Notes under the pieces: generated by a model
What the model saw: the letters and a program-made list of their open reading frames with translations, nothing else
Databases searched by the model: none
What the model was told of the DNA's origin: nothing
Program-made: the position numbers and the translations under genes
Shown here: piece by piece, positions 33,101 through 45,100 of the stretch
Layout: each line of letters starts with the position of its first letter
Position numbering within the stretch: the first letter of the stretch is position 1
Source: Crotalaria pallida
Taxonomy: Eukaryota > Streptophyta > Magnoliopsida > Fabales > Fabaceae
Assembly (NCBI GenBank): GCA_037953625.1
Contig: CM075652.1
Coordinates: forward strand, 77,467,501-77,531,500
Direction of reading: 5' to 3'
Length of the DNA stretch: 64,000 nt

Positions 33101-36100
33101 GTCCTCAAGGTGAAATTGGGCTTGAATTTGAGACCAAGGTTCGCAGCTGGCCTCTTCCAACGGTAAAACCCTGCCACTGGATGAGTACCATTTGTTGAGG
33201 GTTGACGGAATCAGTGGACATCTTCGAATCCAATATAGCTGCAGGGATAAGTACCGGTTGGTTGTCTTCGATCTCCGGAGGAAGACTTAGCGGAGTTGGA
33301 GATGGGAAGAACCAAGATGAGGGCGGAGGAGGCTCACATGGAAGGCATTGGGAATCTTAGCGGATGGTGGAAGGTCCAACTTGTAGGCAACCTCTCCAAT
33401 TTTCTCAAGGATTTGAAAAGGGCCAAAGAACCTCTTCTGCAGTTTACCAAGATATTGGCCAGTGACAATAGTTTGACGATGCAGGCAGAGGCGCACATAG
33501 ACCCAATCGCTGATGGAAAATTGGAGGTCGCGACGGTTTGTATCTGCCCAGCGTTTCATGGCGGTTTGAGCTTTCTGAAGATTAGACTGGAGCTTCTTGA
33601 GAATCACTTCACTCGAAGAAACTTCAAACTGAGCTGCTGCATTTGGGGAGTCAGTATCCAAGAGGTGGGGAATGTTCGAGGAGGGTGACCGAATATGATC
33701 TCGAAAGGAGTGAAACCAATGGAAGCGTTCTTAGTTGTGTTGAAACACCATTTAGCCCAAGGTAGAAGCTTGCCCCATAAAGAGGGACGATGGTGAACGA
33801 AGCATCGTAAATATTGTTGCAGCACCTTATTTGCTACCTCGGTCTGCCCGTCGTTTTGAGGATGGTATGCAGTAGACATGCGCAACTTCGTGCCACTTAA
33901 CCGGAACAATTCCTTCCAAAACTGACTTAAAAATTTGGGGTCGCGATCAGAAATTAGGCTACGTGGAAGGCCGTGCAACTTGCAGATCATACTGATGAAA
34001 AGATCAGCCACTTTGCAGCAGAGAAAGAGCGAGGCAGCATGCCAAAGTGTGCCCCTTTGGATAAGCGATCAACTACCACAAGGATTGTGCACTGCCCCTG
34101 ATAAGGTGAGAGCCCAATAATAAAGTCCAGAGACAAATCTTTCCAACAACGTGTTGGAGGCGGAATAGGCTGCAGCAGGCCGGGAACGCGTTGTGTGGGA
34201 ATCTTGGTTTGTTGACATGTGGTGCATTGAGCCACGAATGTTTGTACATCCTTCCTCATGTTTTCCCAATAAAAGTCGGCCTGTAGTTTGGACAAAGTGC
34301 GACTAATACCGGGATGTCCCGCCAAGGGGGTGGAATAAAATTCGTGTAGCAATAGAGGAATCATGCTACAGGAGTAAGGGTAACCATATCTTCCCCTTAA
34401 AAAGTATGAGATCCTTGTGTAAAGAGTAATCAGGAAAGGAAAGGGGAGAGTTTAGTATCTTATCCTTGAGGTTCTGAAAGTCACTATCTACATTAAGGGA
34501 TTGTTTAAGATCTTGTAGGAAATCCATTTGGGTGATGGAGATAATGTAAAAAATAGGAGGAACGGAGTCTGCATCAGGTAGCACCCTAGAAAGTGCATCA
34601 GCTACAGTGTTCATTTTCCCCGGTTTATAGTGAATTTCAAAATCAAACCCAAGCAACTTTGCGACATAAGATTGTTGATCTGGTGTCAGGACAGTTTGGG
34701 AGAGGAGCTCCTTAATGGATTGTTGGTCCGTGTATATCACAAAGTGGCGTCCCAACAGATACTGGCGCCATTTTTGGACAGCAGAGGTGATTGCATACAA
34801 TTCTCGAATGTAAGCCGATGAGTTCCTCAATTGGGACAAAACTGTTTGCTAAAGTAAGCAATAGGGTGACCCTGTTGGGACAAGACAGCCCCCATGCCGG
34901 TACCCGAGGCCTCCGTTTGGACGGTAAAGATAGAGTCGAAACGGGGTAGAGCCAACACCGGAGCATTAGTAAGAGCCTTCTTGAGATTATTGAAGGTTGT
35001 GGTAGCAGACTCAGTCCATATGAAATTGTCCTTTTTCAATAAATCTGTGAGGGCAGAAGCAATGGACGCATAACCTTCGACGAAGAGTCGATAGAACCCC
35101 GCGAAGCCAAGGAAACCGCGAAGGGATTTCAATGACGATGGTGAGGGCCAGTCAACTACCGCTTGGATTTTAGAGGGGTCTGGACGAACACCTGCTTGAG
35201 AGACCACATGCCCAAGGTATTGGATTGACTGTTGCCCAATTGAACACTTGGAGCCCTTGAGACGAAAACAGTGGTCAAGAAGGATCTGGAATGCGATTTC
35301 AAGGTGGTCAATGTGTGCTTCTAAAGTGGGACTGTAAACGAGGATGTCGTCAAAGAAGACGATAATGAAGTGGTGGAGGTGTGGACGAAAGAGGTCATTC
35401 ATGGTAGCCTGAAAAGTGGATGGAGCATTACACAGGCCAAAAGGCATGACCTTAAATTCAAAATGACCGTTATGAGTACGAAACGTCGTCTTTAGTGAAT
35501 CACAGGGCAACATCAATATTTGATGAGAGCTAAAGAAGAGGTCCAATTTAGAGAACCAAGAAGCATTGCCTAGTTCGTCTAGAAGCTCATCAATGGTGGG
35601 AATTGGGAATTTGTCCTTGACGGTGACGGCGTTTAGGGCACGATAGTCCACACAGAACCTCCAAGTACCGTCTTTCTTTTTAACAAGAAGTACAGGGAAG
35701 AGAATGGACTTGTGCTGGGAGTGATGAAACCAGCGTCCAACATCTTCTGAACTTGTGATTCAATTTCTTGTTTTTGAAAGTACGGGTATCGATATGGCCG
35801 AACTGAGACGGGAGGTGTGTTGCAGAGCTGGTTGATGGTGTGGTCAGTGGGACGTGAAGGGGGCAAGGAAGTTGGTGTAGCAAAAAGGGAAGAGTATTTT
35901 TGGATCAATGTTTGTAATTGAGGGATGGAGATAAATGGTGTGCCTGTGGAGGTCGTATCAGTAGGGGGTTGTGTTGGGGAAGGAGGTGAATGGGGGTAAG
36001 GCTCTAGAGAGAGTTGGAATAAAGCTTCCACACAGTTTGTGTGTTGGAGACGACGAAGCTGGTGGGCCATAATAGGGGTGGGGTTTGGGCTTTGTTCTCC

Positions 36101-39100
36101 TTTAAGCTCTACCATCTTATTGTCCCACATGAATCTCATAAAGGGTCCATTATAGTCCATGATGAAGGGACTAATTAGAGTGAGTCATTGAACGCCCAAG
36201 ATGATATCAGTTCCAGAGAGATAAAGTGGGTAGAGATCAACAGGAAAATGTAAGGAGGCTATAGTGACTTGGGCCTGTGGACAAAAAGTTGTGCATGGCA
36301 AAAAATCCCCGCTGCCGACCATGACTCGTAGTGGGCTTGATGTGGGTTTCAAAGTAAGGTTTAGAAAGTGTGCGACCTTTAGATTGGATGAAGTTATGGG
36401 TTGCCCCACTGTCCACCATAATTTGGACCCCATATTCATTGATTGAACCAGTGAGCCGGAAGGTCCTAGGGCTCCACTGCCCCGAAAAAGAGTGCGAGCT
36501 AATTAGACCCGCTTCTAGTGAGGTGTCATCTGGTGGTGGATCATCCAAATCCGCGTGATGCTCGGAGATATCATCGTGGTCACTGACGATTAAGAGAAGG
36601 AACTGCGATTTGCAGCGATGGCCCCTTGTGTATTTCTCATCGCAGTTGTAGCAAAGATTTTTTTCTCTACGGGCTTGCATCTCCGCTGGTGTTAAGCGTT
36701 TAATAGGTATTTTGGTAGAAGCTGTGGAGGGGGAAGTGGTTTGGGTAAGGTTGGGGGTGGGGGTGGTCTAGAGAATCTGGAAAAGGGTGGTGGTGACAGC
36801 TTATGCTTGTCATCGTGGAGTTTAGCAATCGCCACCGCTTGGGGCATGTCGGTAGGTTGCGATGCTGTAACTTCGCGACGGAGATGAGGCTTGAGACCGG
36901 AAGTGAAGCAGCTAAGGTAAAAGCTTGTCGGGTAACTAGCGATACGATTGGCAAGGGATTCAAATTCCGAGATGTATTTTTGGAGCGTTTGAGTCTGCGA
37001 AAGCTTGCAAAGTGCTGCAATGGGGTCCTCAAATTTGGAGGGGGCAAAACGCAGCTCTAGAGCTCGAAGAAACGCTTCCCAAGAAGTGAGGAGGCAGTTG
37101 TTGTGCATCCATTGGTACCAGGCTAAGGTGGGTCCTTCAAGTTAGAAGGAACTATTTGGGTGCGTTGATCAGAAGGAGTTTGGTGGTAGTCGAAAAACTG
37201 TGTGATCTTGAAGATCCACCCTAAGGCGTCCTCGCCGCTGAACGTAGGAAGATCAAATTTGAGAGGTCGCGGTGTCGTTTGGTGGGATGGTGAAGGGAAG
37301 GAAGAGAGTTTGGACTCCAGGAGAGAGGTACGGGCATCAATGTCATAGAGTGTGTTGGAGAAATTGGCTTGGGAAAGGAGAATTTGCTCAAGTTTTTTGT
37401 CAAGGGAAGAGAAGGTGTCAGAATGATCGGCGGGAGGAAGAGGGTCAATGAAAGCACCAATGAAAAGGTGTCACAAAGAGAAGACAAAAGAATAATTTCA
37501 CAGAAAGGAGAAAAAAAGAATAATAGACGCAGAAATTTAAAAGTTGGTGGTATTCATTATTATCACCCAATCATTAGGTGATGTTTATATAGTTGCATGC
37601 ATGCAACGTGAAATATGAAGTTACGTGTAAATAGGGAGCATAACTGAATTTCCTATGTGTAAATAGCTGTCACGTGTTTACTTGGTCACGTAGTCTCTAA
37701 GATAAGAAGGTTTGTTCCTGATTCTTTGTGGCCTCTCTTCATTGTCAACAACATCTTGTTGTCCATCTGGTGCATTAACAACCTCCTGTTGTTCATCTTG
37801 TGTTGGTGTATTGGTCCTAACACCTAGTCTTTTCGCATTAATAATTAATACCAATTTTTGGTTTATATTTTTATGTTTTTAAACCTTCAAGCTATATAAT
37901 TTTTCAATCCAAATTTTACTAAGTAAACATTAAGATGAGAATTGCATGAATTAACCAACTCCTATGGGTATGACACTCTATATTATCACTGTATTACTTG
38001 TACGACCCGATATACTTGTTGGTATTCCAACAAGTTTTTGGCACCATTGCCGGGGATTTATTTTATTCTAGCAATTTATCGGTACTTATTGTTAGATACT
38101 AGTGGGACTTGTGTAAATATTTGTCCATGGACTTTATTTTTGTTTTTCTTTATTTTTTTTATTATCAATATTAATTGTTAGCTAACCTTGATCTTTAGAC
38201 TCTTGTGTGTTTATGCACTTGCGTAGTGCAGGTAATCCAGGCAATCTACTATTTGATCCTGAGATAGAATGCACCGCAAAAAGGTTAAGAAGACAAACAC
38301 AAGATAGAAGAAGACAAGCAAGGAGAATGACTGAGGAAGAGCAACCAGCAATAAGGACTCTTGCGGATTATGCTATAATCAACCCGGACAATTGTGTGAC
38401 TAGCATTGTTCGGCCAGCAGTCACAACACAGAACTTTGAAATCAAGCCTGCATATATTACTTTAATCCACCAGGAACAATTCAGTGGCAGTTCACAAGAG
38501 GATCCTAATGAACATATTGCAAACTTCTTGAGTATCCTGGACTTCTTCAAGATCCAGGGTGCAACTGATGAGGCCATCCGACTAAGGTTGTTCCCATTGC
38601 CACCGAGGGACAAAGCAAAAAGTTGGCTCATTTCTCTACCTCAAGGGAGTATTACAAGATGGGATGATCTCGTCAGGAAGTTTATTGGCAAATACTTTCC
38701 CCCCTGCAAAGCAAGCAAGGCTCAAATAGGAAATTAATGCATTTGCTCAACAAGATGGTGAGTCCTTGCATGAAGCTTGGGAAAGGTATAACCAGTTGCT
38801 AAAGCGGTGCCCTACACATTCTATGCCGGATTGGATGCAAGTCCGGTTGTTCTATGATGGGTTAAAAATGTCCAACAAGGGCATGATAGACACTGCTGCT
38901 GGTGGATCATTGGAAAACAAGACTTCCACTGAGGCAAAGAAGTTAATTGATGGCTCACGACAACAGTCATGCTTCTACTGAGAGAACCATAAAGAAGGGG
39001 GGTGATTTAGATGCACATGATGTACAGGCCTTGTTCTCTCAGTTCTCTCAAAACAAGGAGATGCAACAGCAAATCACTGCACTCACTAAGCAATTGGGCC

Positions 39101-42100
39101 AGGTCCAACTGAGTGCGTATATAAGTACTTCTTCCCCTTCTTCTAGTTCATCTGATTTAAAACTAACCTGTGATTTCTGTGGAGGCAACCACCGCAATGG
39201 TGAGTATAAGACCTCGGGCTTATGAGGGCGGGGAGTGATCGCCAGTGCAAGAGGCACGGACAAGAAGTGGCTCCTGGCAGGCTTCTAAGGCAGGGGTACA
39301 TGAATGAACCGACACACCGAAATGAGAGGGTTATCCCGAGACTGTGTAGGAATGGGACTACATTAGTTCAGGAAGGCTTAAATGAATTGATTGGTACTAC
39401 CCATATCAACAAGATGCATCTTCTTTTCGGTAGTCCATCACTTAAGAACTCCATAGTTAAGCGTGTTTGACTTGGAATAAAATTCTAGGATGGGTGACCT
39501 CCTGGGAAGTATTCTCGGGAAGTGTGCGAGTGAGGACAAATCAGCCTGAAAAGACCCATGTTGTATGTGGGGATAGTCGCAATCCATTTGCCTGTCAGGG
39601 ATGTTACAAATGGTATCAGAGTGGCTCCTCTCCCAGTACGGTGTGGTTCGGGGACGAACCAGGCGGAAGCTGTTGGGCATGTAAGACCCCGGGTTGACGA
39701 GGGCGGGGAGTGATCGCCGGTGCAAGAGGCACGGACAAGGAGTGGCTCCTAGCAGGCTTCTAAGGCAGGGATATATGAATGAACCGACACACGGAATGAG
39801 AGGGTGATCCTGAGACTGTGTAGGAATGGGACTACATAGTAGAGGAAGGCTTAAATGAATTGATTGGTACTACCCATATCAACAAAATGCATCTTCTTTT
39901 CGGTAGTCCATCACTTAATAACTCCATTATAGTAACCAAAAACAGCATCCAAAGTTCTACAAAGTGGCTTTTATTGGCCAACTTTATTCAAGGATCCTAG
40001 AAATTTTGTGATGCAATGTGACAGATGCTAATGAACAGGTAACATTTCAAGGAAAGATGAGATGTCACTCCGGAGTATTTTAGAGGTTTAAATTTTTGAT
40101 GTTTGGGGTATTGATTTTATGAGACCATTTTCTACATCTCTAAATAACAAATAGACTTTGATTGGTGTAGATTATGTGTCTAAATGGGTAGAAAGTATCT
40201 CCTGTTCTACTTATGATTCTAGAATAGGGGATAACTTCTACCTATTTAAACACATAATCTACACCAACCAAAATATATTTGTCATTTAGATATATAGGAA
40301 ATGGTCCCATAAAATCAATATCTCATACATCAAAAATTTCAACCTCTAAAAAATACTCTGAAGTGACATCTCATCTTTTCTTACAATGTTACCTGTTCTT
40401 TAGCATCTGTCACACTACATCACAAAATCTCTAGCATCTTGAATAAAGTTGGTCAATAAAACCACTTTGTAGATTGGACGTTGTTAAAAAAAAATGACCA
40501 CCATAATCAGAAGCATGACAATGCTAAAGAATATCAGGTATCTCATCATCATTAAAAACACACTTTCTGATAATCATATGCACAGCTTCTAAAAAAGGAA
40601 AAGTTCATCCCAAAAGTAGAACTTGACATCATGTTAAAAAAAAAATTATTTTGTTGCCATGAAAGTTCTCTTGGAATTATCTTAGCTGCTCTAAAATTAG
40701 CAATGTCAGCATACCAAGGGAATTCTGAGATGGTTAACAATTTTTCATCTATTGGTACCTGTTCAATAACTTTAAAACCAATCAAATAAAAACGAAATTT
40801 ATCCATAGCAAAAACAACTACCAACAATTCTTTCTCAGTAGTCGTGTAATTGACTTGAGTACTATTAAGCACACGATTAGCATAATAAATCACATGGAAA
40901 ATCTTGTTCTTTCTTTGCCCCAAAACAGCCCCTGTAGCATGGTCACTTGCATCACACATTAATTCAAAAGGTTCTTCCCAATTGGGTGCAACCACTACAA
41001 GGGCTAAAACCAATTTCTTCTTTTTCAATAGTTCAAAGGCATTCATGCACTTTTCATCAAAGTTAAACTCAACATCCTTATCCAATAAATTACAAAGGGG
41101 TTTAGCAATTTTTGAAAAATCTTTTATGAACCGCCAATAAAAACCAGCATGTCTAGGAAAGCTCCTTATCCCTTTGAGATTAGTTGGAGGAGGTAAGTTT
41201 TCAATCATAGAAAATTTGCCTAATCAACTGATTTTTCAAAAAATTTCAGTCTAATCAGATACAGTTATATACAAAGTAATTAAGTCGTTTTTTTTTCCAA
41301 TTAAATATCTAGACAATCAATAGTAAGACAATCCCAAAGACTCAAATATATACACACTTTGCCTGGAACATAACAACACCAAGAAGGGAGAAGATAAAAC
41401 CAAAAAAACCGAGTCCAACTATAATCTCCCCCAGAAAAACCGAGTCAAATTTGAGCCTAAAAATGGTGATCGCAATTATACCACCACATTTTTGTTGTAG
41501 TGTGGGACAATGTTCATTATGATCAGTCACTCTGGGGTTTGCCTTGGTTGTTTTCAAAATTGCTAAGAATTGCATGCATGCACAAAAATGATTTAGGCAT
41601 TGGTTCATTTAGCCCATACTTAGCCAAAGTTAATAAACACCAAAAGAATTTTTCCTTTACTAGCCATTTTGAGCCTTAAGTGTATAATCCTTTTTGTTTT
41701 AATATTATTTTTCCCCTTGTCTTAGATTGTTCACCCCAAACACTTCTTTCTCTTACCTTATCATTACAATCCAGAAAAGACTTTTTGATTTGTTCATGTG
41801 TGATCAGTACGGTGGAGAATGAGAACCTTGTCAAACTCATAGTCGTGTTGTTTTCATAGGTTGGCCTGAGTGTAAACACATGAGTCAAGCACAGACAAAA
41901 TGTAAGGACAGTGCGTTTTCCACGGTCCAATTGTTCTTTCAAAATTTGTTTTTCTAATTGATTTTTGATTAATTTAACATATATATGAAGTGAAGGTTTT
42001 TGCAGGGGTTGGTCAATTACTCTAGTTGGGTTAATACACTTTGTAAATGTTTAGGTGGCGCTGTAATTTTGTTTTGTTTTGTTTTACTTTAGCTCGGGAC

Positions 42101-45100
42101 ATGCAAAATACTAAGTTTAGGAGAGTGATTAGAGTCCAATTTATAACAATTTTCAGTAACTTTTAATCCCTTTTTAACTTGGTTATTGTTTGTCTACCAA
42201 GTAATTTTTAGTTTTTGAGTGTTTTTCATTTATGTTTTGTGTATAAAAATAATTCACCACTAAAAAAATCTATTTTTCTTTATTTTAGGTGCTTTAAGGT
42301 TCAATTGAGGAGAATTCGATCAAAAAAATGTGGAAAGGTGATTCAAGCCTCAAAAAAGGAGTTAGAAGGCGAAACGGTCCTTCCTTGGTCCAGCTAGCGC
42401 GCCTGGGCGCACCACTCCATGCGCCTGGGCGCGAAAGCAGAAAAAAGAAGAATTTCAAAACAAAGAGGAGGCGCGTCTGGGTGCCCCATCCCATGCGCTC
42501 GGGCACGCCGCGTCAGTAAAAAGACTGAATTTTATGACTTTTAAGTATCCTTTTGATTAAAAACTGATTTCCACCCCTCATTTAGACGAGACACGATTTT
42601 GGCATCAAGAAAATAAGGAGAGAAAGCTTGGAGAAGAACAAGGGGAGATCAAAAAACCTCAACGAAATGAATTCTCACAAGGCATTCGATCTTCGGTAAC
42701 GTTCTATGTTATCCACAGAGTATCCCTTTTACTTTTGTTTTACTTTCCTCGTAATGAATTGCTAGTTCCATAGTAGGGGTGTGGTGGATTAGTATGGATT
42801 GAAAATAACAACTATGAATTATGAATGAATTATTCTTTTAAGTAAATTGTTTGATTGTGTATTTATTGTTTTCATGGAATTTGCTACTCTGTGAATTGGG
42901 ACTCAATTCTCCAATCGGGAGAACTTTATAACATTATAATTTTATAATTTTACAATGAGTAGGGATATCTTTGTAAAATTATATAACATTGTAATTCCGG
43001 CAGTTGTTATTTGAGAATTATAGTTTTAGAATTGACTTAAGGAATTAAGTGATTTTAGAACTTATAATAAAAAGTGATTTTATCTATACTATTATATAAA
43101 GAAAACATGTTTTTTAACTTTGTACATAAATTTGTATTTTCCTATTATACCGTCCCCTCCCTAATTGAAAAAAAAAAAAAAACTGCTAAGTAGTTCCACA
43201 AACTAAATTTGTAACTTCTCACTTTTCTTTATTTTTTTTACTCATTGGATTATTAGTTAATGAGAATCTAGAAAGTATAAGTTTTATTGGGAAATATTAT
43301 ATTAAAAAAAATTAAAAGATTTCGTATTTATAGTTTCAGTATAACTTATCCCCTTATGTGTTTTCACCTCGATTTTCACTCGAAAATCTTAACAATGAAT
43401 AACGAGACATTCATTTAAATTTTTTTATTAAATTGTTTCTTCTTTGATTTTTGGATGTTTTTTGTCCAAAATACAAAGGAACGATGTATCTATTACAATT
43501 TATGAAAACTCTACTACGTCATGCATCTAGACAAACATATTAAATTTAAGAAAAATTAAATTGGAGATTAACAAAATAACAATGCATGTATAATTTTGTT
43601 GAAATTTATGGATATATTCTGGAACATGACAACTAACATATGAATAACCTTCATAAAGACCGATTTTTTAATATATCATTTTACTATAAATAACTCTTTA
43701 CGACAAAAACACGACAATAGAAATGCGGGGCGACTGTCGACACGCTAGTAACTTATAATAAAAAGTGATTATCTTAAGAAACTAAGTTTTCGCTAATTTT
43801 CCTGAATTGTTTTTGACTTAGTAAGAATTGTAATTCATAACCATTTTGTTATAATCCAGCTACTGAAACCATATCCTTAGTCTTTTTCGCATTTATAATC
43901 AATACCAATTTATGGTTTATATTTTTATGCTTTTAAAACTTCAAGCAATAGTATAATTTTTCAATACAAATTTCACTAAGTGATTACATGGGTGAGAATT
44001 GTACGAATTAAACCAATCCCTATGGGTACGACACCCTATCTTATCACTGTATCACTCGTACAACTCGATATACTTGTTGGTAGTTCAACAATCACTTTAT
44101 ATTTTTAAGAGGTACTTAATTTTTTTTCCTAAACTATTCCCTATTAAATAAGTGTTCTATTTAACTAAGTTCAATTTCCTATAAAAGAAGTAATACAAGT
44201 AAAATGGATAAAAACGTAAAATTGATAGATCATTTTTTTTAAAAAAAAATAAGGAGTTAACTACCCACCTTAATTTGTGTGTTTCGCTTAAGTGTGACTA
44301 ATAAACAAGAACAAATGGTGTAACTTATAAGCCTGTATTTAATAAGCTAGTTGAACCAGCTTATAAACCTATAAACTAGGAGCATCAACCCAGCTCATCA
44401 GCTACTTACCAAACCTATTTAATCGACTAATCAGATACTATTTCAATTATTCCCTCCCTCCCACAAGGATGGTAAAAAAACCCAAATTTTTTTGTCCTAA
44501 ACTAAAGTTAAAATAATAAATGTAAAGTTTAGAAATTGTAAACTTTGAATTGTGATTAGTTGATCAATGCAAAATGTATTAAATTAGATTAGGTGTTTGA
44601 TAATTGATTGATGTGTTAGACAAATCATTAAATGCATGTCTCCTTAATTTTTTTGACTTTTTCAATTTGTTACCATCCCGGAGGGAGTAACTTATAAGCA
44701 TTCAGCTAGCTTGTAAGTGAGTTGTGTCAAACATGGCCAACACATTTTATTTCCAAACCAACAACTTAATGGGAAAAAAAAATATTGAACAACTGTTTTG
44801 TCTTTAACCTTATTTTTCACAATCAAATTAATTCATTACGTTTTTTGATATTATATTGGTCCCCTCACGTTTCTTTTTACTATCAATTTGATCCTTAGCG
44901 CATCAATATGATATGTATATGTGTCTTCTCTCTCCAACAATACATACATGGACCAACCAATAAACTCAAAAACCAATTTGATATCCAAAAGAAACATGAA
45001 AACATGGAGATCAATATGTTACCAGAAATATGCGAAGGATCAATTTGATACTAAAAATTAAGATAAGGACCAATTAAATTGTTTAGAAAAAAAAAAGCAA

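Larger units (their letters stand above)
32716..37822 (-). mobile_element. Reina-like chromovirus (Ty3/gypsy) nested in the Athila LTR
   Basis: LTRs 32716-33074 and 37461-37822 (359 and 362 bases) start TGAAAGG and end CCTAACA. The TSD CCTAG is perfect (32711-32715 and 37823-37827). Removing the element restores the Athila LTR sequence seen in the other copy at about 43880. On the minus strand the order is gag, protease, RT, RNase H, integrase, chromodomain. The small size (5.1 kb), short LTRs and C-terminal chromodomain suggest the Reina lineage. The LTRs differ at several positions, so it is older than the copia element. Confidence 0.9.
31669..44090 (+). mobile_element. Degenerate Athila-like Ty3/gypsy element with nested insertions
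   Basis: Left LTR is 31669-32715 plus 37828-38032 once the nested element is removed. Right LTR is 42126-44090. Both start TGATTAGAGTCC and end in CAACA. The flanks GTCAC and ATCAC are a TSD with one mismatch. Directly after the left LTR comes a PBS (38039-38056), and before the right LTR a PPT (AGTTTAGGAGAG). Gag is on the plus strand. The middle is rearranged: an inverted copy of pol faces the sense one. Without nested elements it is about 7 kb, short for Athila, so it is deleted as well. It lies antisense to RLPH2 in intron 1. Confidence 0.85.
31517..44733. mobile_element. MITE split by later insertions
   Basis: Left piece 31517-31668 begins TGTTTGGTAAGGC and contains AGCTTATAAG. Right piece about 44280-44733 ends, read on the other strand, as TGTTTGACACAACTC with AGCTTATAAG-like blocks. 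Both pieces are rich in AGCTTATAAG/AGCTAG motifs. Together they look like a MITE of several hundred bases interrupted by the Athila-like element and by a Stowaway. Ends are inferred. Confidence 0.4.

Noticed and set aside
39445..39530. A functional 5S rRNA gene
   Set aside because: Only the 3' part matches, with many changes, and it lies within an LTR bounded by a tRNA-Met PBS. Cassandra explains it better.
41342..41942. Minus-strand ORFs in the 3' part of the Athila interior
   Set aside because: No domain. The region leads to the PPT and right LTR and is non-coding in related elements.
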